64,000 nt of DNA from Schwartzia succinivorans DSM 10502 (GTDB taxonomy: Bacteria > Bacillota > Negativicutes > Selenomonadales > Selenomonadaceae): NCBI RefSeq assembly GCF_900129225.1, contig NZ_FQUG01000004.1:1-64000 (forward strand). Reading direction: 5' to 3'. Positions 56,819 through 64,000 of the stretch are shown here, in pieces. A model generated the notes under the pieces. The model saw nothing but the letters and a program-made list of their open reading frames with translations. It had not been told where the DNA came from and ran no database searches. Made by a program: the position numbers and the translations under genes. Numbering within the stretch: position 1 is the first letter of the stretch; each line of letters starts with the position of its first letter.

Positions 56819-56858
56819 AAAAAAATCGTCCTTTTAGAATTTCTAAAAGGACGATTTT
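56819..56858 (-). terminator. Terminator of plsY
   Basis: 18-bp perfect stem: AAAATCGTCCTTTTAGAA (56822-56839) with its complement (56841-56858), with T-run on the minus strand. Strong rho-independent terminator, 25 bases after the plsY stop. Confidence 0.9.
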
Positions 56859-56883
56859 CCTTGATACATCAGGATGTTTGTGT

Positions 56884-57480
56884 TTACGTTCTGTGTCCGG
56901 CTTTGATTTTACTTTCTGTACCGTTAAGCAGACGTCCTATATTGGTCTTATGACGATATATGACAAATACTGCTGCCAAAACACTGAAGACGATATATTC
57001 ACACGGCTGGTTAAATAACCATGCGAAAAGCGGAACGCAGGCTGCAGCCACTATAGACCCCAGCGAAACGTATTTTGTAATCAGTACAATAACAAACCAG
57101 ATCAAGAATACCATGAGTGCCGTGGACGGCATGAGCATAACGATTACGCCAAGCCCTGTGGCGACACCCTTGCCGCCTTTGAACTTCAGCAATATTGACC
57201 AGGAATGTCCGACGATGGCCATGATTCCACCCAGTACCATCATTAGCGGAGTACCTGCAAAATACATTCCCAAAGCTACACCGATAACGCCCTTAAGGAA
57301 ATCAAGCAGGAAAATTATAATTCCCGGGCCTTTTCCCAATGTGCGCCATGCGTTTGTTGCACCTATGTTATGACTTCCATGTTCACGAAGATCGACTCCC
57401 CACAGCAGCTTGCCAAGAATAAGCCCTGTCGGAATGGAGCCGATAAGATAGCTCAAAAGGCATCCAAGGATTGCTGACAT
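56884..57480 (-). CDS. plsY: Glycerol-3-phosphate acyltransferase PlsY
   Basis: 198-aa membrane protein with about five helices; signatures SYLIGSIPTGLILGK, GSHNIGATNAWRTLGKGPG and FKGGKGVATGLGV. Transfers acyl from acyl phosphate to G3P. ATG at 57478-57480, just after the der stop; upstream in-frame starts overlap der. Confidence 0.94.
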   Translation of the reverse strand: MSAILGCLLSYLIGSIPTGLILGKLLWGVDLREHGSHNIGATNAWRTLGKGPGIIIFLLDFLKGVIGVALGMYFAGTPLMMVLGGIMAIVGHSWSILLKFKGGKGVATGLGVIVMLMPSTALMVFLIWFVIVLITKYVSLGSIVAAACVPLFAWLFNQPCEYIVFSVLAAVFVIYRHKTNIGRLLNGTESKIKAGHRT

Positions 57481-57481
57481 G

Positions 57482-58813
57482 TCAATCATCATCCTCCTCT
57501 TTTCGTCCACGAACGATAAGCTTCAAAGGCGCGCCTTCGAAGCCAAAGGTTTCACGTATCTTGTTCTCAAGGAAACGCAGATACGAAAAATGCATCAATT
57601 CAGGATCATTTACGAAAATGATGAACTTAGGCGGTTTTATTCCGGCCTGTGTCATGAACAGAACCTTCAACGGTTTTCCTTTATATGAAGGCGGCGGATT
57701 TATTGCTATAGCGTCACGAAGAAGTTCATTTAATACGCTGGTCTTAATACGCATCGACTGCTGGTCGGCTACATATTTTACCAAATCGGTTATACGATGC
57801 ACACGCTGCCCTGTGAGTGCAGAGATATAAATTACAGGTGCGTACTGCAGGAATCCGATTTTCTCGCGCAGGTCTTCCGTAAATCTGAGGGTAGATTTCT
57901 CATCTTTATTCTCATAGATATCCCACTTGTTTACAACAAGAATAACACCCTTGCCGGAATCATGGGCATAGCCCGCGATTTTCGTATCCTGGTCGGTAAT
58001 GCCCTCTACTGCATTTATAACCATCAATACTACATCGGAACGGTCTATTGCTCTTAATGAACGCAGTACGCTGTAATGCTCGATTGCTTCATCAATATGA
58101 GCCTTCCTTCGCATACCGGCCGTGTCTATGAGCGTAAATTTGATATTATCCTTCTTAAAGTGTGTATCTATTGCATCACGCGTCGTGCCCGGTATATCGC
58201 TTACGATAACACGTTCTTCTCCCAAAAGTGTGTTAACCAGTGAAGATTTGCCAACATTTGGACGTCCTATAACAGCAATATGGATTTCATCAGATTCTTC
58301 ATCTTCGTCTGAGTTATCCGGGAATGCGGCGACAACTGCATCAAGCAAATCTCCGAGATTCAGTGCATTTGCCGCGGCTATGGGAATAGGATCACCCAGT
58401 CCAAGATTGTAAAATTCATATATATCATTGTCCTGTTTAGGGCTGTCGATTTTATTTACAGCGAGGATAACAGGTTTCTTTGTTGTGCGGAGCATTTTGC
58501 CGACTTCCTCGTCAGATGTCGTAAGTCCCGTTCTGCCATCAACAACAAATACAATGACATCCGCTTCATCCATAGCAAGCTTCGCCTGGTCCCGCATGGA
58601 GGATAAAATTTTATCATCACCTGAGAACTCAATTCCACCTGTATCAATCATTACAAAAGGTTTTCCCAGCCATACCGCGTCAAGATAAATACGGTCACGG
58701 GTTACTCCGGGCATATCATCAACAATGGAAATGCGTTTTTTTCCTATTTGATTAAACAATGTGGATTTGCCAACGTTAGGACGTCCCACAATAGCTACTA
58801 TCGGTTTACTCAT
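57482..58813 (-). CDS. der: Ribosome biogenesis GTPase Der (EngA)
   Basis: 443 aa with two G domains (GRPNVGKSTLFNQI and GRPNVGKSSLVNTLLGEE; DTGG and DTAGMRRK; NKID/NKWD) and a C-terminal KH-like domain (INPPPSYKGKPLKVLFMTQ). Needed for 50S assembly. Overlaps DUF512 by 8 bases. Confidence 0.97.
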   Translation of the reverse strand: MSKPIVAIVGRPNVGKSTLFNQIGKKRISIVDDMPGVTRDRIYLDAVWLGKPFVMIDTGGIEFSGDDKILSSMRDQAKLAMDEADVIVFVVDGRTGLTTSDEEVGKMLRTTKKPVILAVNKIDSPKQDNDIYEFYNLGLGDPIPIAAANALNLGDLLDAVVAAFPDNSDEDEESDEIHIAVIGRPNVGKSSLVNTLLGEERVIVSDIPGTTRDAIDTHFKKDNIKFTLIDTAGMRRKAHIDEAIEHYSVLRSLRAIDRSDVVLMVINAVEGITDQDTKIAGYAHDSGKGVILVVNKWDIYENKDEKSTLRFTEDLREKIGFLQYAPVIYISALTGQRVHRITDLVKYVADQQSMRIKTSVLNELLRDAIAINPPPSYKGKPLKVLFMTQAGIKPPKFIIFVNDPELMHFSYLRFLENKIRETFGFEGAPLKLIVRGRKEEDDD

Positions 58814-60209
58814 TTTCCTCCTCCTTCAATTTTGTGTATCCGGCATTGCTCTGCCATGTATAAAGCTTTTCTCGTTCTTCAGATTTTGTCTCAATACACC
58901 AGTTAGTCAGCATTTTGTACAAATCTCTGCCACCCAGTGCAGACTTAACAGGAATGGAAATTTGTTTTTCCAGTTCGCTTACGGTCATATCATCCAAAAG
59001 TATGTCATCACCTGCACGAACTGCGCTGCTTGGTATTATTACACCGTCAAAGTCAGCTTTTTCTTTAATTGCACAAACAGCATTTTTTATATCCACGCCT
59101 GTTAAAAGTCCTGATACATCGACAGATGTCCCGTAATATTGGTTTTCAACTGCCAAAATATGTACATCTAATTGAGGGATATTAATCCTTTTAATTAACT
59201 TCTCAAATATCGGCTCGATTGCTTTTCCTGATACTACCAAAAGTTTTACTGTCTTGTCAAAAGCAGCCGGCATTATTTCTTTTTCCGCTTCGGTCCATTC
59301 ATCAATGAAATTTCTCGTAAGACCGATACCGTTATCAAGCTGCGGAAATCCATCATAGTATTCAGCCGGTGGTATATCTTCGCCGGCCAAAAGATAAAAC
59401 TCATCGCTTAAATATATTAAAGTTTCGCCTGTCTCTTCACGATTTTTATCCTGCCATTTTTTTACCTGTGCTACAACCTTTCGTGCTCCTTCCTTGTCGA
59501 AAAGCTGTAACGGATAACAATCAGTACGGAATCGTGTAAGACCTACAGGAACAATTGCAAGTGACTGCAAATAAGGACGGCGCTCCAAAAGCTTTTGAAT
59601 CGTATTATCCAAATCATCGCCGTCATTAAGCCCCGGACACAAAACAATCTGTGTATGATACTCTATATCAGCCTTTTCCAGACTTTCAAGCTGCGCTATA
59701 AGATTTCCTGCCAATGGTGTACGGAGCATCTGTTTTCTAAGCTCCATATTCATCGTGTGAACAGAAACATACAACGGAGACAGATGATATTTTCTGATTC
59801 GGTCAAAATCTGCCTTTCCCATATTCGTCATGGTAATAAAATTACCATACAGGAAGGAAAGTCTGTAATCATCATCCTTTATATGCAGGCTGTCACGCAT
59901 ATTGGGAGGTACCTGGTCAACAAAGCAGAAATAACAATGGTTGGCACACGAACGGATTCCATCAAAAACCGCAGCTTCAAATTCAACCCCAAGCTCATCG
60001 TCATAATCCTTGGAAAAAGAATACATTTCCTGCGTTCCGTCCGAATGCTGAATCAAAAGGTCGATATCCTCTTCTGCAAATGCAAAGCTCATATCAATGA
60101 TGTCCTTTAATTTCTGCCCATTTACAGATACAATGCTGTCTCCGGATTTTAAACCGAGTTCGTATGCAATACTGTCTTTCGCCACACGAAGAATTTTTCC
60201 TAAACTCAT
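58806..60209 (-). CDS. DUF512 family PDZ / radical SAM-like protein
   Basis: 467 aa. N-terminal PDZ-like (SIVSVNGQKLKDIIDMSFAFAE), then an atypical radical SAM cluster motif CANHCYFCF (C-x3-C-x2-C) and long DUF512 C-part. Found beside der in many Firmicutes; function unknown. Overlaps der. Confidence 0.9.
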   Translation of the reverse strand: MSLGKILRVAKDSIAYELGLKSGDSIVSVNGQKLKDIIDMSFAFAEEDIDLLIQHSDGTQEMYSFSKDYDDELGVEFEAAVFDGIRSCANHCYFCFVDQVPPNMRDSLHIKDDDYRLSFLYGNFITMTNMGKADFDRIRKYHLSPLYVSVHTMNMELRKQMLRTPLAGNLIAQLESLEKADIEYHTQIVLCPGLNDGDDLDNTIQKLLERRPYLQSLAIVPVGLTRFRTDCYPLQLFDKEGARKVVAQVKKWQDKNREETGETLIYLSDEFYLLAGEDIPPAEYYDGFPQLDNGIGLTRNFIDEWTEAEKEIMPAAFDKTVKLLVVSGKAIEPIFEKLIKRINIPQLDVHILAVENQYYGTSVDVSGLLTGVDIKNAVCAIKEKADFDGVIIPSSAVRAGDDILLDDMTVSELEKQISIPVKSALGGRDLYKMLTNWCIETKSEEREKLYTWQSNAGYTKLKEEENE

Positions 60210-60225
60210 TAAAACTGTCCTTTTT

Positions 60226-60257
60226 CAAAAATAAAGGAGTGATGCGACCATCACTCC
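60226..60257 (-). terminator. Terminator of the S1-domain gene
   Basis: GGAGTGATG (60236-60244) pairs with CATCACTCC (60249-60257), loop CGAC, T-rich on the minus strand (60226-60235). Follows the S1 gene stop (60294) and precedes DUF512. Confidence 0.85.
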
Positions 60258-60293
60258 TCCATCCATTCTCAGATATGAAACTAAATTTCGCAA

Positions 60294-61364
60294 TCAGCCT
60301 TCGTTTTCAGCATCATGCGCTGCTTTTGTTATGCTAAGGGAAATGCGTTTACGCTTCTTGTCAATGTGAAGAATCTTGACAGAAACCTCATCGCCTGTGT
60401 GAACTGCTTCATCAGCACGTGCGATACGTTTTTCGGAAAGCTCACCCATAGGAATAAGTCCGTCAAAGCCCGGCTCAATTTCCATAAATGCACCGAAATC
60501 AGTAAGCTTAATCACCTTGCCGGTGATTGTCTGACCCTCTGCATAGCGCTCAACACGTGCGAACCATGGATCCTCAACAGTTTCTTTGATGCTAAGCGAA
60601 ATACGCTTTGTATCCGGATCAAAATTCTTAACATAAACATCAAGTTCCTGTCCAACCTTAAGGACATCAGATGGATGTTTTACACGATCCCAGGAGATAT
60701 CAGAGATATGGCACAGACCGTCAACTCCACCGATATCAATAAATGCACCATAATCAACAAGGCGCTTGACAGTACCGTGAAGTGTCTGCCCATCCTCAAG
60801 CGTTTCAAAGAGAGCAGCCTGCTTCTCTTCACGAGCCTGCTCCAAAAGCTTACGGCGCGAAAGAACCAGACGCTGTTTCTTAATATCGCATTCGATAGGA
60901 AGTGCTTCAATAGTCTGTCCAACGTATACGTTGAGATCCTTTACGAAATGAAGCTCAACCTGGGAAGCAGGAATGAACGCACGAAGGCCTTTCACAGCTG
61001 CGACGAGTCCACCCTTGACAACCTGCGTAACTGTAGCAGAAAGAACTTCCTGGCGGTCAACAATACCATCGAAATCCTTCCATGCTGCCAGCTTGTCAGC
61101 CTTTACCTTGGAAAGAACATATCCGTTCTCTCCGCCTTTGGAAACAACAAATACATCAATGACGTCTCCGACGCTAACAACATCCTTAGCGGATTCCGGA
61201 GCCGGATAAGCTAATTCATTCTTCGGAATTGGAATTTCCTGTTTAGCTCCGATATCAACGAAAGCTTCGTTGTGGCTAACCTGAATGACTGTTCCCTGTA
61301 CAACCTCATGCTCCTGAATGTTTTTTAATTCCTCTTCTTCTAACAATGATGCCATGTCCTGCAC
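60294..61364 (-). CDS. rpsA: 30S ribosomal protein S1-like, four S1 domains
   Basis: 356 aa of four tandem S1 (OB-fold) repeats, for example VVQGTVIQVSHNEAFVDIGAK, LVAAVKGLRAFIPASQVELHFV, GTVKRLVDYGAFIDIGGVDGLCHISDIS, GKVIKLTDFGAFMEIEPGFDGLIPMGELS. Binds mRNA. The GTG at 61362-61364 with AAGGAGG ten bases upstream is preferred over the ATG three codons on. Overlaps ispH by 25 bases. Confidence 0.93.
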   Translation of the reverse strand: MQDMASLLEEEELKNIQEHEVVQGTVIQVSHNEAFVDIGAKQEIPIPKNELAYPAPESAKDVVSVGDVIDVFVVSKGGENGYVLSKVKADKLAAWKDFDGIVDRQEVLSATVTQVVKGGLVAAVKGLRAFIPASQVELHFVKDLNVYVGQTIEALPIECDIKKQRLVLSRRKLLEQAREEKQAALFETLEDGQTLHGTVKRLVDYGAFIDIGGVDGLCHISDISWDRVKHPSDVLKVGQELDVYVKNFDPDTKRISLSIKETVEDPWFARVERYAEGQTITGKVIKLTDFGAFMEIEPGFDGLIPMGELSEKRIARADEAVHTGDEVSVKILHIDKKRKRISLSITKAAHDAENEG

Positions 61365-62176
61365 TTTTGATATACCTCCTTGATAATCCAGTCAGGCGTA
61401 GACGCACCGGCTGTGATACCAATTTTTTTTATATTTGTAAACCATTCATCACGAAGTTCAGTTGCAGTCTCTATATGATGGGTAATGGTTTCCTTCGAAC
61501 AAAGCTGGGCAAGCCGTGTCGTATTGGCACTGTTCTTGCCTCCGATTACAAGCATCATGTCCACCTGACGCGCAAGGTCAATGGCGGCCTTCTGACGCTG
61601 GTCTGTTGCTGTGCAAATCGTACGTATGATATGTATGTCATCTGATTTCAGTAAAAGCCGTGAAACTATCTTCTGGAATTTGGCTCCGGAAAATGTCGTT
61701 TGTGCGACAACTCCCAGCTTACCAATCTTCGGCAGTTCATCAGCTTCAGCTTCTGATTCGATGACATAAGCGCCCTCTCCCGACCATTCCATAATGCTCC
61801 GAACTTCAGGATGACACTTCTCTCCGATGATTACAACCTGCAGGCCATCCTCAAACAGGGAATGTGCCGCCATCTGAGCCTTCTTGACATGCGGACAGGT
61901 TGCATCAACAACATTCAGATTACGACGTTTTGCTTCTTCATAAATCTGCGGGCCAACACCATGAGAACGAATAATAACCGTTCCATTGTCAGGAATTTCG
62001 TCAAGCGAATTGACTGTCCCGACACCTTCATCCGCAAGTCTCGAAACCATTTGCGGATTATGAATAATCGGCCCCAATGTATTGGCAGGCCCGGGCGCAG
62101 CATTGGTGCGCGCCAAATGAATCGCACGTTTAACGCCGTAACAAAAGCCTAAATATTCAGCTAAAATTACTTCCAT
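61340..62176 (-). CDS. ispH: 4-hydroxy-3-methylbut-2-enyl diphosphate reductase
   Basis: 278 aa. Last MEP-pathway step. Fe-S cysteines in LGFCYGVKRAI, NVVDATCPHVKKA and TICTATDQRQKA; HEAT-type His residues present. The ispH-S1 arrangement is typical of Clostridia/Negativicutes, where the two can be fused; here they are separate but overlapping genes. Confidence 0.95.
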   Translation of the reverse strand: MEVILAEYLGFCYGVKRAIHLARTNAAPGPANTLGPIIHNPQMVSRLADEGVGTVNSLDEIPDNGTVIIRSHGVGPQIYEEAKRRNLNVVDATCPHVKKAQMAAHSLFEDGLQVVIIGEKCHPEVRSIMEWSGEGAYVIESEAEADELPKIGKLGVVAQTTFSGAKFQKIVSRLLLKSDDIHIIRTICTATDQRQKAAIDLARQVDMMLVIGGKNSANTTRLAQLCSKETITHHIETATELRDEWFTNIKKIGITAGASTPDWIIKEVYQKCRTWHHC

Positions 62177-62233
62177 GAGATTCTTTTTACACCTTGCCTT
62201 TTACAATCTAGTGAACAGTATACCATAAATTCA

Positions 62234-62833
62234 TCATTTATTGCTATGATTATTTTTCATTTTTGTAATTTCTTCCATAATTTTTTGCGAAAACTTCTGC
62301 AATTCATCTTTATTTTTGCTTGTGCCTTCAAAAAAAAGCGGTTTACCATAAATAATTTTTAGGTGTGGAAAAAAATTCTTTGATGAAAAAATTTCATTCG
62401 TACCTATGATAGCTGCCGGAACCACCGGCACCTTTGTCATAGCCGCAATCAAAGCAATACCGGATTCTGCTTTGTGAACCTTGCCGTCTTTGCTGCGTGT
62501 TCCCTCAGGAAACATTCCGACACAATTACCCGAGTTCAGTTCTTTGACAGCAGCCTTTAATGCGCTTCGGTCCGCAGCACCGCGGTTGACCGGGAATGAA
62601 TGACAGCTTCTGATAGCAGCGCTGAATATTGGAATCTGAAACAATTCCTTCTTTGCCATGTAGGCAACCGGTCTGGACAAAAATGTTGCCAAAAAAGGCG
62701 GATCCCAGTTGCTCATATGATTAGCCGCAAGAATAACTCCACCGCTTTCAGGCATATTTTCTGTCCCGATTATTTCTGCATGAAATACGCGGGAAAAAAG
62801 CCACGTGAAAAAAATCTGCAAAAAATGATACAC
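62234..62833 (-). CDS. plsC: 1-acylglycerol-3-phosphate acyltransferase
   Basis: 199 aa with the NHxxxxD box (AANHMSNWDPPF), FPEGTRSKDG and the VVPAAIIGTNE region. GTG start at 62831-62833, AGGTGA upstream. Makes phosphatidic acid. Six bases after cmk. Confidence 0.93.
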   Translation of the reverse strand: MYHFLQIFFTWLFSRVFHAEIIGTENMPESGGVILAANHMSNWDPPFLATFLSRPVAYMAKKELFQIPIFSAAIRSCHSFPVNRGAADRSALKAAVKELNSGNCVGMFPEGTRSKDGKVHKAESGIALIAAMTKVPVVPAAIIGTNEIFSSKNFFPHLKIIYGKPLFFEGTSKNKDELQKFSQKIMEEITKMKNNHSNK

Positions 62834-62839
62834 AGTGAA

Positions 62840-63496
62840 TCACCTGCACATATCCAAAATTTTCTCAACAACTTCATCTATAGTCATTCCGGTTGTATCT
62901 ACGAGGACTGCCTCCGGAACTTTGACAAGCGGTGAAACCTTTCTCTCACTGTCAGCCTTATCACGCGCCGCAATATCCTTTTGAAGCTCAGAAAGCTCAA
63001 CATCAAATCCCTTTGCAGCCATTTCCTTATATCTGCGTGAAGCGCGCTCTTCGATTGAAGCTGTGAGGAAAATCTTTAGATCAGCATTCGGAAGAACATG
63101 CGATGCAATATCACGTCCGTCCATTACAACAGCACCTTTTTCAGCCATTTTGCGCTGAAGATGAACCATTTTTTCACGAACAGGCGCAAGCATAGCAACC
63201 ATGGATACAATCTTGGTGACTTCCGGAGTACGGATTTCATTTGTAATATCATTGCCATCAGCAAAGACATGCAGTCCGCTGTCTGTGTTTTCAAGACGAA
63301 CCTCTATATCCTTGGCTACTGCAAGAATATTTTCCTCGGTTACATCCTTTCCGGATTTAAGCACAGCCCATGATACGGCGCGGTACATTGCACCGGTATC
63401 GATATAAACATATCCGAGCTTCTCTGATAAAATTTTTGCAATTGTGCTTTTCCCGGCGCCTGCCGGTCCATCAATGGCAATTACTAATTTCTTCAT
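62840..63496 (-). CDS. cmk: Cytidylate kinase
   Basis: 218 aa. P-loop IAIDGPAGAGKSTIAKIL; DTGAMYRAVSWAVL; DGRDIASHVLPNADLKIFLTAS. Phosphorylates CMP. Normal length; upstream of plsC in a frequent cmk-plsC-ispH order. Confidence 0.96.
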   Translation of the reverse strand: MKKLVIAIDGPAGAGKSTIAKILSEKLGYVYIDTGAMYRAVSWAVLKSGKDVTEENILAVAKDIEVRLENTDSGLHVFADGNDITNEIRTPEVTKIVSMVAMLAPVREKMVHLQRKMAEKGAVVMDGRDIASHVLPNADLKIFLTASIEERASRRYKEMAAKGFDVELSELQKDIAARDKADSERKVSPLVKVPEAVLVDTTGMTIDEVVEKILDMCR

Positions 63497-63521
63497 CTTC
63501 CGTTACCTCTTTGTTTATTTA

Positions 63522-64000
63522 TTAAATCTGTACATTTGAAAGTGTATCATAAAATTCCGGATATGAAATATTAACACACTCAGGATGTGAGATTTCTACA
63601 CCTTCTCCGGCTGCACCGGCAATTGCAAGAGCCATTGCAATCCTGTGGTCATCATATGAAAATGCTTCTGAATTTTTTAACGGGAGTCCGCCCTTTATAA
63701 TCAGGCCATCCTCCAGTTCAGTAATCGCCGGAGCAAGCTTGTTAAACTCTTCAGCTATCGCATGGAGCCTGTCTGTTTCCTTTACGCGAAGCTCTTCTGC
63801 TCCGGTTATTTTGGTTTCTCCTTCGGCAAACAGAGCGGCGACCGCGATTATAGGAATTTCATCTATAAGTCTCGGCATGATATCCTTCCCGAATGCAGTT
63901 CCATGCAGTTTTGCGCTTTTGACGTGAATGTCTGCAATAGCCTCTCCGCCGCTTTCATAACGGTTCGTTTCGACAATATCCGCGCCCATATCACGCAAAA
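63522..64000 (-). CDS. aroA: 3-phosphoshikimate 1-carboxyvinyltransferase, C-terminal part
   Basis: About 159 residues, cut by the window end. GKDIMPRLIDEIPIIAVAALFAEGETKITGAEELRVKETDRL is the conserved EPSP synthase C-terminal half, followed by DDHRIAMALAIAG. Start lies beyond 64000. Shikimate pathway. Confidence 0.95.
   Translation of the reverse strand, partial: LRDMGADIVETNRYESGGEAIADIHVKSAKLHGTAFGKDIMPRLIDEIPIIAVAALFAEGETKITGAEELRVKETDRLHAIAEEFNKLAPAITELEDGLIIKGGLPLKNSEAFSYDDHRIAMALAIAGAAGEGVEISHPECVNISYPEFYDTLSNVQI

Noticed and set aside
60315-61214. 299-aa plus-strand frame inside the S1 gene
   Set aside because: Antisense shadow of four clear S1 domains.

Overview
The window looks like the chromosome of an anaerobic, Firmicutes-type bacterium of moderate G+C content. 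Evidence includes strong AGGAGG-type ribosome binding sites, TTG and GTG starts, a PyrR-type attenuator, the hisZ/hisG short-form ATP phosphoribosyltransferase, a YerC/TrpR-like regulator and an ispH-S1 arrangement. A member of the Negativicutes is my best guess, from gene order only. Almost everything is transcribed from the minus strand. The exceptions are the U32 peptidase and aminotransferase genes at 43.0-46.2 kb. I saw no rRNA or tRNA genes and no CRISPR array.

Layout. 1-280: left end of an IS200/IS605 element with the start of tnpA. 347-3320: a methionine gamma-lyase-family gene and a two-gene unit with a nucleoid-associated protein. 3500-12241: a tightly packed eight-gene accessory cassette, in transcription order WYL regulator, uracil-DNA-glycosylase-like protein, soluble FtsH-like AAA+/zinc protease, HD phosphohydrolase, 78-aa basic protein, degenerate FtsZ-like protein, exonuclease-less PolC-type DNA polymerase, PD-(D/E)XK nuclease. 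I know of no described system with this content, and it is the main discovery candidate. 12390-21908: the complete de novo UMP operon pyrB-pyrC-carA-carB-pyrK-pyrD-pyrF-pyrE with a promoter and a PyrR-type attenuator in front. 22.1-33.3 kb: housekeeping genes (beta-CASP hydrolase, murB, trmL, ilvD, a degenerate adenylate-forming protein, orphan cheR, radical SAM protein, pth, uppP, M20 amidohydrolase). 33437-42796: the full histidine operon yerC-hisZ-(HD protein)-hisG-hisD-hisC-hisB-hisH-hisA-hisF-hisIE ending in a SagB-like nitroreductase.

43.0-47.8 kb: U32 peptidase, class III aminotransferase, cobalamin adenosyltransferase, ndk and a gamma-carbonic-anhydrase-like protein. 47962-53764: a second accessory island, with a fused restriction-methyltransferase, its specificity subunit and a DUF4143-type ATPase, bordered by palindromes and a 33-bp tandem repeat. 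53952-56628: threonine branch genes (ACT regulator, hom, thrB). 56884-64000: a conserved housekeeping run aroA-cmk-plsC-ispH-S1-DUF512-der-plsY, with aroA cut by the window end.

How the parts work together. The pyr and his operons each encode whole pathways with overlapping stops and starts, so they are probably translationally coupled. carAB supplies carbamoyl phosphate to pyrB. HisH supplies ammonia to HisF. HisZ is the regulatory partner of short HisG. The 3.5-12.2 kb cassette joins nucleic-acid enzymes (polymerase, nuclease, possible glycosylase), a nucleotide-type HD hydrolase, an unfoldase-protease and a filament-family protein under a WYL regulator. That mix suggests DNA repair/mutagenesis or anti-element defence, but the sequence does not prove either.
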